From Henriciella sp. (lineage in GTDB: Bacteria; Pseudomonadota; Alphaproteobacteria; Caulobacterales; Hyphomonadaceae), in NCBI GenBank assembly GCA_030066975.1, contig JASJAO010000015.1, positions 1-64,000 on the forward strand: DNA of 64,000 bases, in the 5' to 3' direction. The notes under the pieces are model-generated. The model made no database searches. It worked only from the letters and a program-made list of their open reading frames with translations, and had not been told where the DNA came from. Both the position numbers and the translations under genes were made by a program. Of this stretch, positions 56,037 through 64,000 are shown piece after piece (the first letter of the stretch is position 1; each line of letters begins with the position of its first letter).

Positions 56037-56915
56037 ATGAGTCGTTTTGGTTTGGGCCCCGATGTGGATTTCGGCCCCTATGAAGATGAATATCGCGGCT
56101 TTGAACTCAGCGATGAGGACTCCGGTCGCGGGCCCATGATCCTGGTGCTGGCACTGGGAGTCCTGCTGATTTTTGCGGGCGTGGTGTGGAACACGTACCG
56201 TCAAGGCGTGCGCCCGTCTGAAGGCGGGTTGCCGGTGATTGCCGAGAATTCGGCGCCGTACAAGCGCGCGCCGGATGAGCGCGGCGGACTGACTGTCGCG
56301 GGTCAGGATAAAGGGTTTTACGACATGATGGACGGGCGCGCCGACGAGGTGAACGTTGAGCCGGCCCCGGTGACCCCGCCAGCTGAAGAAGCGCTGAGAG
56401 GTCTGGCCGGTGGGCCTGATCAGGTCGCTCAGGATCTCCCGCCGGTTCAGCGAGTTCAGGTTATTGATGTTGAGCCGATGCAGTCGAATGTCGATCTGGA
56501 TGTGCTGGATGCGCGCAGGACCGCAGCAAGTGAGCTGCGCCCGGTGCAGACAGCGTCGCTGAAACCTGTGCCGGTCCAATCTGAGCCGCAAAGCACGCCG
56601 CAGCTGGCTGAGCCAATTCCAGCGCCGGTTCCTCAGGCCTGGCAGTTTGTGGAGACCGGGGCGTTTCAGGTGCAGCTGATGGCCGTGCGCAGTGAAGCGA
56701 ATGCGCAGTCAGAATGGGCGCGGATCAAGGCTGGCAACCCGGAACTGTTCGGGGCAGCCAAACTCGACCTGCAACGCGCTGATCTGGGCGCAAAAGGGGT
56801 GTTCTATCGCCTGCGGGTTGGCGGGTTTGAAACGCGAGATTCTGCAAAAGGGTTCTGTGCCGACGTCAAAGCGGCAGGGCGCGACTGTATCGTTACATCC
56901 AAGGCTGTTGGATGA
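56037..56915 (+). CDS. SPOR-domain membrane protein
   Basis: 292 residues. It has a short cytoplasmic N-terminus, one membrane segment (about 37-55), a long Pro/Glu/Ala-rich periplasmic linker and a C-terminal SPOR domain (about 205-290) with GAFQVQLMAVRSEANAQSEW and YRLRVGGFETRDSAKGFC. SPOR domains bind denuded glycan at the division septum. ATGA overlap couples it to nagZ, consistent with a cell-wall role. Confidence 0.87.
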   Translation: MSRFGLGPDVDFGPYEDEYRGFELSDEDSGRGPMILVLALGVLLIFAGVVWNTYRQGVRPSEGGLPVIAENSAPYKRAPDERGGLTVAGQDKGFYDMMDGRADEVNVEPAPVTPPAEEALRGLAGGPDQVAQDLPPVQRVQVIDVEPMQSNVDLDVLDARRTAASELRPVQTASLKPVPVQSEPQSTPQLAEPIPAPVPQAWQFVETGAFQVQLMAVRSEANAQSEWARIKAGNPELFGAAKLDLQRADLGAKGVFYRLRVGGFETRDSAKGFCADVKAAGRDCIVTSKAVG

Positions 56916-57958
56916 GGATAGGCGCCTGCATTACCAGTGTTTCTGGTCCGGTTCTGCGAGAGGATGAACGCGCGTTCCTGAAGGACGCTAGCCCCTGGGG
57001 TGTGATCCTGATGGGGCGGTCTTGTCAGAGCCGGGAGCAGGTGCGGGCGCTGACGGGTGAAATCAAAGCGGCTCTGGGGCGCGACGCGCTGATCTTTATT
57101 GATCAGGAAGGCGGACGTGTGGCCCGGCTGAAAGCGCCGGAATGGCCATGGTTTCCGGCCGCGGGTCTCTATGCCGAATTGTATGAACGCGATCCTGCGG
57201 TGGCGGTTGAAGCGTGCCGGCTGGGGCATCGGCTGATTGCGGGCGAGCTCTTTTCGCTGGGGATCACCGCTGACTGCGCGCCGGTCGCGGATCTGCGACA
57301 GCCGGATACCCATGACGCGATTGGCGATCGCGCTTTTGGTTATGAACCCGAGGCGGTTGGTCAGCTGGCAGGTGCCGCGCTGGACGGACTCTCGGCCGGG
57401 GGCGTGGCTGGATGTCTGAAACATATGCCGGGCCAAGGGCGCGCCCGCGTCGACAGCCATCACAGTCTGCCCGTCGTTGAGGCGCCTTTGTCGGATCTGG
57501 ATGCAGATTTTTCGGTTTTCACAGCACTTGCCGAGAAAAGCCCGATGGGGATGACTGGGCATGTCTCTTATACAGCAATCGCGCCGGGTGAGGCCGCGAC
57601 GGTATCGGCTACGGTGATTTCCGACATCATTCGGGGCCGAATCGGGTTTGAAGGCCTTCTGATGACAGACGATCTTGGAATGAATGCGCTCGGCGGAACA
57701 CTTGCCGATCGCGGCGACAGGGCGCTGTCAGCCGGATGCGATCTGCTGCTGCACTGTTCAGGCTTTTTGAGCGAGCCTGAGGCCATATTGAGCGAAATGC
57801 AGCAAATTGCGAGTGCAGCTGGAACTCTGTCTGGCCTCTCTCTGCAGAGAGCGATAAAGGCTGAGGGCGCGTGCAAGGACGTAGACGACCTCGATCCTGA
57901 GGCCTCATGGGCACGCTTTCGGGAATTGATGGGACCGGTCATGGAGGGGATGAGCTGA
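56912..57958 (+). CDS. nagZ: Beta-N-acetylhexosaminidase
   Basis: 348 residues of glycoside hydrolase family 3: IDQEGGRVARLKAPEWP, KHMPGQGRARVDSHHSLP with the catalytic His, and GLLMTDDLGMNALGG with the nucleophile Asp. It removes GlcNAc from muropeptides during wall recycling. It overlaps the SPOR gene (ATGA) and scpA (TGATG). Confidence 0.92.
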   Translation: MRIGACITSVSGPVLREDERAFLKDASPWGVILMGRSCQSREQVRALTGEIKAALGRDALIFIDQEGGRVARLKAPEWPWFPAAGLYAELYERDPAVAVEACRLGHRLIAGELFSLGITADCAPVADLRQPDTHDAIGDRAFGYEPEAVGQLAGAALDGLSAGGVAGCLKHMPGQGRARVDSHHSLPVVEAPLSDLDADFSVFTALAEKSPMGMTGHVSYTAIAPGEAATVSATVISDIIRGRIGFEGLLMTDDLGMNALGGTLADRGDRALSAGCDLLLHCSGFLSEPEAILSEMQQIASAAGTLSGLSLQRAIKAEGACKDVDDLDPEASWARFRELMGPVMEGMS

Positions 57959-58770
57959 TGCGTGCCGATACGCCAGATTTGATGCCCCAAGAGGAGATTG
58001 AACCGGAAGATCTGTTTTCGGTTGATATTACAGGGTTTGAAGGACCGTTACATCTGCTGCTCGACCTGGCACGGCGGCAGAAAGTCGACCTGTTGCATGT
58101 GTCGATCCTGGATCTTGCGACCCAGTATCTCGCCTTCATTGAAGATGCGCGCGACAAGCGGATCGATCTGGCGGCTGAGTATCTGCTCATGGCGGCCTGG
58201 CTCGCCTTTTTGAAGTCGAAACTGCTTCTGCCCAAGCCGAAAGCGACTGAGGATGGCGAACCTGACGGCGAAGAAATGGCGACCAAACTCGCCTTCCGTC
58301 TGCGGCGACTGGACGCCATGCGCCATGCCGGCGACGAGCTGATGGACAGCGCAATCCTCGGGCGGGATGTGTTCACACGCGGTGCGCCGGAGCGGCCCAA
58401 AGTCGTGAAGATCACAGAATATGACACGACCCTGTGGCACCTGACGCAAGCCTTTGGCGGCATCCGCCAGCGCAAGGCGATGGAAGCGCCGCACACGATT
58501 GAAAATCAGTATGTCCTGCCGCTGGAAAGTGCGCGTGATGGATTGCGCCGTCTGAAGCTGGAGCTGACGGAATGGGCGAGCCTCGACCAGATCCGCACCC
58601 GAATAAGCGATGCTGAGGATCACATACCGCCGCGATCGGTAACCGCGAGCGTGTTCTCAGCCGCATTGGAGCTGACCCGTGACGGTGAAGTGGATGTGCG
58701 TCAGGAGACGCATTTTGGCCCACTTTACTTGCGAGGGAAGCCGCAGCCACAGGAGGATCATGTCCAATGA
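57958..58770 (+). CDS. scpA: Segregation and condensation protein A
   Basis: 270 residues from ATG 57958 with GGAGGGG upstream. FEGPLHLLLDLARRQKVDLLHV is the kleisin N-terminus that binds the SMC neck; EYLLMAAWLAFLKSKLLLPK follows. The C-terminal winged helix is about 195-255. With ScpB and SMC it forms the condensin that organises the chromosome. Translationally coupled to nagZ and scpB. Confidence 0.94.
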   Translation: MRADTPDLMPQEEIEPEDLFSVDITGFEGPLHLLLDLARRQKVDLLHVSILDLATQYLAFIEDARDKRIDLAAEYLLMAAWLAFLKSKLLLPKPKATEDGEPDGEEMATKLAFRLRRLDAMRHAGDELMDSAILGRDVFTRGAPERPKVVKITEYDTTLWHLTQAFGGIRQRKAMEAPHTIENQYVLPLESARDGLRRLKLELTEWASLDQIRTRISDAEDHIPPRSVTASVFSAALELTRDGEVDVRQETHFGPLYLRGKPQPQEDHVQ

Positions 58771-59546
58771 CCCCAGAAGCCAAACCTCTGCAGCCTCTTG
58801 AGGAGGCCCCTGAAGACATTCGCAAAGCGGTCCAGCAGCTGTCTTTTGCCTATAAACGGTCCGCCTCGACCCTGTACGAGGTCCAGGATGACGCGATGGC
58901 GGACGCGGTGCGCCGGGCCGAAGCGATCCTGTTTGCCGCCGGGGCGCCTTTGTCAGCCAGTCAGATTGCCGAAGCGATGCCGCCGGGCGTGGATGTGCCG
59001 GGTGTTCTGATGGCGCTGAAGTCGACATATGCGGCGCGCGGCGTGAATCTGGTTGAAGTCGCCGGGAAATGGCGGTTCCAGACCGCGGAAGATCTGGGCT
59101 TTCTGTTTGTCGAAGATCGCCATGAGCAGAAGAAACTGTCGCAGGCGGCGCTGGAGACGCTGGCGATTATTGCGTATGGCCAACCTGTGACGCGCGCCGA
59201 GATCGAAGCGGTGCGCGGGGTGGCGGTGTCTCGCGGGACAATTGATACGCTGATGGAAGCCGGATGGGTCCGGATCAAAGGCCGCCGCAAAACACCGGGC
59301 CGGCCAGTGACGCTTGGCACCACAGACAAGTTCCTGGAGCATTTCGGGCTGGAAAGTCTGGAATTGCTGCCGGGCCGGGCCGAGCTAGAGGCAGAAGGGT
59401 TGCTGTCTGATGTCGTGCCCGACGGGTTTGAGGCGCAGGACGATCTATTTACAGGGGCGGGTGAGGCCACGGAGGTCGAGGCCGAGCCGGTGCCTGAAGA
59501 ACAGGCGTTCGTGACAGATTTTGAGGGCGGTGAGGAGCCGGACTGA
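58767..59546 (+). CDS. scpB: Segregation and condensation protein B
   Basis: 259 residues, ATGA overlap with scpA. It has an AEAILFAAGAPLSASQIAEA winged-helix start, SQAALETLAIIAYGQPVTRAE (family core) and RGRRKTPGRPVTLGTTDKFL-like motif. An unusual N-terminal 45-residue extension precedes the first winged helix, and the acidic C-tail is long. It is the KITE subunit of SMC-ScpAB. Confidence 0.93.
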   Translation: MTPEAKPLQPLEEAPEDIRKAVQQLSFAYKRSASTLYEVQDDAMADAVRRAEAILFAAGAPLSASQIAEAMPPGVDVPGVLMALKSTYAARGVNLVEVAGKWRFQTAEDLGFLFVEDRHEQKKLSQAALETLAIIAYGQPVTRAEIEAVRGVAVSRGTIDTLMEAGWVRIKGRRKTPGRPVTLGTTDKFLEHFGLESLELLPGRAELEAEGLLSDVVPDGFEAQDDLFTGAGEATEVEAEPVPEEQAFVTDFEGGEEPD

Positions 59547-59626
59547 CCCCAAGCCGGTCTTGGCCATTGTAACCGCGTGCCGGTGCGGCTACTTATAGGG
59601 TTAGAGTTTTACCCGGAGACCTGATT

Positions 59627-59845
59627 ATGGCCCCAAGTTGGATGCAACTTCTTCTCGTAGCGGTTGTGGTGCTGCTTCTGTTTGGCGGGCGTGGCCGCAT
59701 CTCGTCGATCATGGGCGATATGGCCAAAGGCATTACAAGCTTTCGCAAGGGCTTGAAGGAAGAAGACGCCGAAAAGGCGGTCGAGGACGATGATATGGTG
59801 AATATCACGCCTGAAAAGGACAAGGCCAAGTCCTCCAACTCGTGA
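59627..59845 (+). CDS. tatA: Sec-independent translocase TatA
   Basis: 72 residues; GGAG eight bases before the start. One short membrane helix (about 5-20), then [21 protein letters not shown] amphipathic helix and an acidic tail. It forms the pore for folded twin-arginine proteins. First of tatABC. Confidence 0.92.
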   Translation: MAPSWMQLLLVAVVVLLLFGGRGRISSIMGDMAKGITSFRKGLKEEDAEKAVEDDDMVNITPEKDKAKSSNS

Positions 59846-59863
59846 TCGCGGAGAGACTTTGAG

Positions 59864-60268
59864 ATGCTGCCTCAGTTCGGACTCGCAGAGTTTCTTCTGG
59901 TCGCTATTGTCGCGTTGATTGTTGTCGGGCCGCGGGACCTGCCGATCATGATGCGCCGGTTGGGGCAGTTCGTGGCTAAGGGCCGTGCCATGGCTGGTGA
60001 ATTCCGAGCCGCCTTTGATGATATTGCGAAACAGGCTGAACTCGACGAGCTGCGCAAAGAAATTGAAGATCTGAAGCGCGACAATGCCGTGACCGCAGCC
60101 GTTGAGGACTTGAAAGAAGCCGAACGGGATATCAACGCCTCCGTCATGGCGAGCACGCCGGCTGTGAAGCCCGCGACGGAAGCCGCAGATACCGCATCGT
60201 CGGAGGAAACAGCGTCTCCAAGCTCTGAGCCTGCTGCTGACGCCAAGCCGAAGACTGATCCGGTATGA
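59864..60268 (+). CDS. tatB: Sec-independent translocase TatB
   Basis: 134 residues. Membrane helix with conserved Glu in FGLAEFLLVAIVALIVVGP, then an amphipathic helix DLPIMMRRLGQFVAKGRAM and a long Glu/Ala/Ser-rich tail. It forms the receptor complex with TatC. Overlaps tatC by ATGA. Confidence 0.92.
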   Translation: MLPQFGLAEFLLVAIVALIVVGPRDLPIMMRRLGQFVAKGRAMAGEFRAAFDDIAKQAELDELRKEIEDLKRDNAVTAAVEDLKEAERDINASVMASTPAVKPATEAADTASSEETASPSSEPAADAKPKTDPV

Positions 60269-61092
60269 CCAAAGAGCTGCCGAGCGATCAGAAGCCAGAC
60301 ATTGTCGATGAGATGGAGGCGAGCCGGGCGCCCCTGCTCGAGCACCTGACGGAGCTGCGCTCGCGGCTGATCTGGGCGATGCTGGCGCTGGCCGTGGGCG
60401 CGATTGCCTGTTTCTTTGTGGCCGTTCCGATTTTCAATTTTCTGGTTCAGCCTTTCATTGATGCCTTTGTCAGTCAGGGCATCGGGGAAGATCCCAATCT
60501 GATCTATACCGCGCCGCTGGAATTCTTTTTCGTCAAACTGAAGATCGCTTTGTTCGCCGGACTGTTTGTGTCCTTCCCGGTGATCGCCTGGCAGCTTTAT
60601 GCCTTTGTCGCGCCGGGACTGTACCGCGAGGAGAAACATGCGTTTCTGCCGTTTCTCGTATCATCTCCGGTTCTGTTTGGGATCGGCGCGGCCTTTGTGC
60701 ATTACATTATGATGCCGCTGGTCATGACGTTTGCGTTAAGCCAGCAGCAGTCCGGCGATATCGCAACAGTGACGATCGAAGCACAGATCAAGGTGTCGGA
60801 ATATCTGTCACTGACTCTGGCGCTGATGATTGCGTTCGGGCTGTCATTCCAGCTACCGGTTGTGCTCGGTCTGCTTGGTAAAGCCGGACTGGTCTCGTCC
60901 TCCACACTGCGCAAGGGACGTAAATATGCGCTTGTGGGTATTCTGGCAGTGTCTGCCTTCTTTACCCCACCGGACATGATCTCACAGATCATGCTGACCG
61001 TGCCGGTCTATGGCTTGTACGAGGTTAGTATCTGGATCGTCTCAATGATGGAGAAGAAAGCCGAAGAACGAGAGAAAGAAGCGACCGCTTAA
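60265..61092 (+). CDS. tatC: Sec-independent translocase TatC
   Basis: 275 residues with six membrane segments and the N-terminal signature APLLEHLTELRSRLIWA. It recognises twin-arginine signals, which the 17.5 kb exported protein appears to carry. Shares the TTAA stop with a convergent gene. Confidence 0.95.
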   Translation: MTKELPSDQKPDIVDEMEASRAPLLEHLTELRSRLIWAMLALAVGAIACFFVAVPIFNFLVQPFIDAFVSQGIGEDPNLIYTAPLEFFFVKLKIALFAGLFVSFPVIAWQLYAFVAPGLYREEKHAFLPFLVSSPVLFGIGAAFVHYIMMPLVMTFALSQQQSGDIATVTIEAQIKVSEYLSLTLALMIAFGLSFQLPVVLGLLGKAGLVSSSTLRKGRKYALVGILAVSAFFTPPDMISQIMLTVPVYGLYEVSIWIVSMMEKKAEEREKEATA

Positions 61093-61838
61093 TCTGTCTC
61101 AGTGTCGTAGGTGATACAATCGGCAAGGACGAGCGTGTCCGGCATCAGCGTCTCCGCGGTGGCGCAGGCGCCTTCAAAGTTTGCCGACTCAAGGTCACGT
61201 GCGAAACGTAGATCTGCGCCAGAGAAGCGGACATTACGGAAACTGGCGTCGGAGACGCTTGCTTCTTTGAACTCCACGCCACTCAGCACGGCATTATCAA
61301 AGATCGCGCCGGACAGGTTTGCGCCTTCGAAATTCGCGCCGGTGAGGTTTGCTGCGGAGAAGTCCGCGCGGACCGCAATCGCACCGTGAAATTTCGCATG
61401 ATCCAGTGTCGTGCCGATGAATTTTGTGCCGACAACAAAGGTCTCCAGGAAGGAGGCCTGGCGCATATTGGCGCCGGTGAAGTTGGCGCCCTGCAGGCGC
61501 GCGCCGTTCAGCTCCGCCTCGACAAAGCTGGAGGAGGTGAGGTCAGCTCTACGAAAATCGGCGCGATCGGCTTTGACATGGTCGAAGTTCGCATTGTGGG
61601 CGATGACGGAGCGCAGGTTCGCACTGGAGAGCACCGCGCCAGGATAATGCGCCTTGGACAGGTTCCACCCGGCCATGCTGCGCCCCGCGAGCGCGCAGTC
61701 TGTGCATGAGCCGCTATGCGACGGTGCCCATGACACGCGAGCTGCAACGTCCTGCGCTGTGTCCTGTGCGGTGGCCGAAAGCGGCAGGAGTGACGCGCAA
61801 GCGGCAGCAATGCCATATTTCAGTAAAGTTTTTGCCAT
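61089..61838 (-). CDS. Exported pentapeptide-repeat protein with CxxC motif
   Basis: 249 residues from ATG 61838. A signal peptide (about 1-24, cleavage after ATA) leads to SGSCTDCALAGRSMAGWNL, then about 25 pentapeptide repeats (A(N/D)LXX), forming a right-handed beta helix, and a C-terminal ACATAETLMPDTLVLADC. Paralogue of the next gene, with the same CxxC start and final Cys pair. The role is unknown; most studied pentapeptide proteins are cytosolic, so export is noteworthy. Confidence 0.75.
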   Translation of the reverse strand: MAKTLLKYGIAAACASLLPLSATAQDTAQDVAARVSWAPSHSGSCTDCALAGRSMAGWNLSKAHYPGAVLSSANLRSVIAHNANFDHVKADRADFRRADLTSSSFVEAELNGARLQGANFTGANMRQASFLETFVVGTKFIGTTLDHAKFHGAIAVRADFSAANLTGANFEGANLSGAIFDNAVLSGVEFKEASVSDASFRNVRFSGADLRFARDLESANFEGACATAETLMPDTLVLADCITYDTETD

Positions 61839-61939
61839 GCCATGTCGTAACGCGCTTTTACGCTGCGTCGAACTGAAATTCTGGTAAGAACTGCAAATAA
61901 TGTCACTTGTGTTGCCAGAAAATCGCAGGTTTGTCTGTG

Positions 61940-62431
61940 TCACTTACAAGACGGTATGGTCTGGCCTTTTGGAAGCTTCGTCGAGGTATCGCCGCAGGCG
62001 GAATTCAGCTGCGTCTGGGTCAGGCCACGGGCGATTGTGAGGTCGGCGCCGGAGAGGTTCAGACCGGCGAGTGTGGCGCCAGAGAGGTCTGATGATCCGA
62101 AATAGGTGCCGACGGCGATCGCATCCGTCAGGTCGGCGTCTTTGAAGTCGCAGCGATTGAACCGGGCGCCGAACAGATTGGCGATGGATAGATTTGATTT
62201 GGCGAACACCACGTCGTCATAGGTGGCGAGGGAGAGATTGGCCTGGCGCAGGCGGGCACTCGCCAGATTTATGTGATCGGCGTCCCGGTAAGACAGGTCA
62301 GCCTGAAACAGATTGCAGGCGGCGCAGGATTTTCCGGATTGAACGGTGGCAATGTGATCTGCGTTCTGGGCCTGTGCGGTCGCTGAGAGCACACCTGCGA
62401 CAAAAGCGGCGGCAAGAATTCGTTTCATCAT
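61940..62431 (-). CDS. Exported pentapeptide-repeat protein, shorter paralogue
   Basis: 163 residues. Signal peptide (cleavage after AQA) then SGKSCAACNLFQADLS, about 14 pentapeptide repeats, and the C-terminal motif ARGLTQTQLNSACGDTSTKL common in alphaproteobacterial members. Four Cys could form two disulfides closing the solenoid. 102 bases separate it from the larger paralogue; both may be one operon. Confidence 0.78.
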   Translation of the reverse strand: MMKRILAAAFVAGVLSATAQAQNADHIATVQSGKSCAACNLFQADLSYRDADHINLASARLRQANLSLATYDDVVFAKSNLSIANLFGARFNRCDFKDADLTDAIAVGTYFGSSDLSGATLAGLNLSGADLTIARGLTQTQLNSACGDTSTKLPKGQTIPSCK

Positions 62432-62506
62432 GGGACAATCGCCCTGTGCTGTGATCTTCGAGTGCCGAGATCATCGCAAGGGCCAGGCCAGATGGTTTCT
62501 CAATCG

Positions 62507-64000
62507 TTAATCGCTGGTGCCGGTTTCGCGGACAAACCCGCACGTATCGCAGGTGACCAGGCCATCGGCTGGTTCGACATAGAGAGTAAAACTGCTGCAA
62601 TTGGTGCAGGCGTCGGGCAGGTAGTCCGGTTGTGTCTGATCCTCGCCAGAGGTCGAGGCCTCCGCCTCGCCGGTGTCGTCCACGGCTTCTTTCTCTTCGC
62701 GATGTTTGTTCAGAATAACGATATTGTCCGGGATCTGTCCGCGGGAAAAGCCGCGAGAAATCAGTTGTGCGGCTTCATCCGGCAGCGGCTGGGCGTGACT
62801 GCGCTCAATCCCATCGCCAAGCCCGCGCCCGAGCCCATCATGGGTGACATCGCCCAGTTCAGCGAGGTCCTCGCGGGCGAGATAGGACACGGCAAGCTCG
62901 CGGAAAATATAGTCAAGGATGGAGGTGGCACGCGTGATCTGGTCGTTTCCGGTCACTTCCCCAGCCGGCTCAAACCGGGTGAAGACGAAGGCATCAACAT
63001 ACTCCTCCAACGGCACGCCATATTGCAGACCCAGCGATACAGCGATGGCAAAATTGTTCATCAAGGACCGGAAGGCGGCGCCTTCCTTGTGCATGTCGAT
63101 AAAGATCTCTCCGAGCGAGCCATCATCGAACTCGCCTGTGTGCAGATAGACTTTGTGGCCGCCGACAGTGGCTTTCTGGATATAGCCTTTGCGGCGGTCG
63201 GGGAGACGGGTGCGACTGACGGCAGCTTGCGGGTCAGAAACAGGCAGGTACTCACCGGTTTGGTCCTCGTTTGCGAGGTCTTCGGCAAGCGACATGATCT
63301 GTGTCATCCGGTCTGAGGTCAGACGGTCTACGACTTGATCCAGTGCCGGCAGCCAAAGGTCGAGACCGGCGGCGGTGGAGACCTCAATCAGAGCCGGGTC
63401 ATCTTCGCTGATGGTCAGCATGATCGGTGCATCGACATGGTCTCTCAGCCGTGTCGCGAGGTCTGTCAGCGCGCCTGCTGGCAAGGATTGGGTGAGCCCG
63501 GCTTCGGTGAGCGCGGTGTCGACCAGAGCGTGCGGGCGGTTGTCGATGGCGGCTTCCGCCTCCTCGATCTGTTTGCGTGAAAAGCCGAGGGTTTTCAGCA
63601 GTTCGCGGCCGTCTGTGTCGAAATTCTCCGGTGCGAGCCGTAAATCGTTGGAGATGATCTCGTCCCCGAGCACCCAGCGCGAGAAGGCCGCATTCAGAGG
63701 AAGACCTTCGCCCAGCGCGCTCTTAATCTTCGCGATAGCTTCGTTGGTAAACCCGCGTGTGGCGAGAGTTTCGCCGGAAAAATGCGGTGTTTGTTCAAGG
63801 TCGGCGGCTTCGGCAAGCGTGGTCAATAGTTGCGGTAATTCGGTTGGGGCGACCCGCGACAACCCCAGACGAGCGATATTGGAGAGCTCCAACCGGCCAT
63901 CGTTGCCAGACTGCAGGACAGAGACGAAGGGTGTGAGCCCCTGACTGGTCGGCGTGATCGTGGACAAGGCCCCCGCCGAGAGGGGCAGCAGGAGCAGCTT
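62507..64000 (-). CDS. nrdJ: Vitamin B12-dependent ribonucleoside-diphosphate reductase, C-terminal part
   Basis: The frame is open to the window edge (about 497 codons visible), so the start lies beyond 64000. [40 protein letters not shown] and [15 protein letters not shown] match class II NrdJ. The C-terminus has [12 protein letters not shown] and CDTCGFV, the zinc-finger/TSCPD-type end of this group. It reduces ribonucleotides using adenosylcobalamin. The catalytic barrel is mostly outside the window. Confidence 0.9.
   Translation of the reverse strand, partial: KLLLLPLSAGALSTITPTSQGLTPFVSVLQSGNDGRLELSNIARLGLSRVAPTELPQLLTTLAEAADLEQTPHFSGETLATRGFTNEAIAKIKSALGEGLPLNAAFSRWVLGDEIISNDLRLAPENFDTDGRELLKTLGFSRKQIEEAEAAIDNRPHALVDTALTEAGLTQSLPAGALTDLATRLRDHVDAPIMLTISEDDPALIEVSTAAGLDLWLPALDQVVDRLTSDRMTQIMSLAEDLANEDQTGEYLPVSDPQAAVSRTRLPDRRKGYIQKATVGGHKVYLHTGEFDDGSLGEIFIDMHKEGAAFRSLMNNFAIAVSLGLQYGVPLEEYVDAFVFTRFEPAGEVTGNDQITRATSILDYIFRELAVSYLAREDLAELGDVTHDGLGRGLGDGIERSHAQPLPDEAAQLISRGFSRGQIPDNIVILNKHREEKEAVDDTGEAEASTSGEDQTQPDYLPDACTNCSSFTLYVEPADGLVTCDTCGFVRETGTSD

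Overview
The window looks like a chromosomal stretch of an alphaproteobacterium, most likely a marine Hyphomonadaceae/Caulobacterales-type organism. The grounds are the erpA/dgt - SPOR protein - nagZ - scpA - scpB - tatABC arrangement, a clpP-clpX-lon block followed by tRNA-Val, a Coq4-type ubiquinone protein and a class II (B12-dependent) ribonucleotide reductase. The assignment is inferred from gene content, not from a marker-gene comparison.

Layout. 1-5.7 kb is accessory DNA, visibly AT-richer in its first 3.4 kb: the end of an IS3-family element, a small membrane protein, a tightly coupled operon of a ParB-like protein, a hydrolase-less RelA/SpoT-domain protein and a 60-residue protein, then a relaxase/MobC mobilisation module. 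5.7-8.5 kb holds a MATE exporter and a coq4/histidine-phosphatase pair. 8.7-16.4 kb is core: glnB-glnA, a metallophosphoesterase, clpP, clpX and lon. tRNA-Val(TAC) follows, then a cluster of short palindromic repeats and an NAD(P)HX dehydratase. 17.5-23.5 kb is an unusual divergent redox locus with three Rieske domains fused to three different partners (FMN glutamate-synthase-like, ferric-reductase-like membrane, and TPP-dependent enzymes). 23.5-38.1 kb carries lipid, oxidative-stress and amino-acid genes (thioesterase, FAD oxidoreductase, hybrid-free sensor kinase, rlmJ, M28 peptidase, pirin, UDG-like protein, hydrolase, Leu-type dehydrogenase, cysK-sseA-metC, and a ChrR-like cupin coupled to a secreted protein). 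38.2-52.3 kb has mfd, a degenerate GGDEF protein that keeps its c-di-GMP I-site, a CaiB-type CoA transferase, a DUF374 acyltransferase, a secreted acidic protein, a flavin reductase, gph, glmU, rpiA and gor. 52.3-52.7 kb is a train of hairpins. 52.7-64 kb ends with a TrmH-type methyltransferase, GNAT, erpA/dgt, SPOR-nagZ-scpAB-tatABC, two exported pentapeptide-repeat proteins and the C-terminal part of nrdJ, cut by the window edge.

Genes are tightly packed: many same-strand neighbours overlap by ATGA or TAATG, and five convergent pairs share a palindromic stop tetranucleotide (TTAA or CTAG). The strongest candidates for undescribed biology are the ParB-like/RelA-SpoT/small-protein operon in the mobilisable island and the triple-Rieske locus. 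Next come the GGDEF-derived candidate c-di-GMP receptor and the palindromic repeat family.
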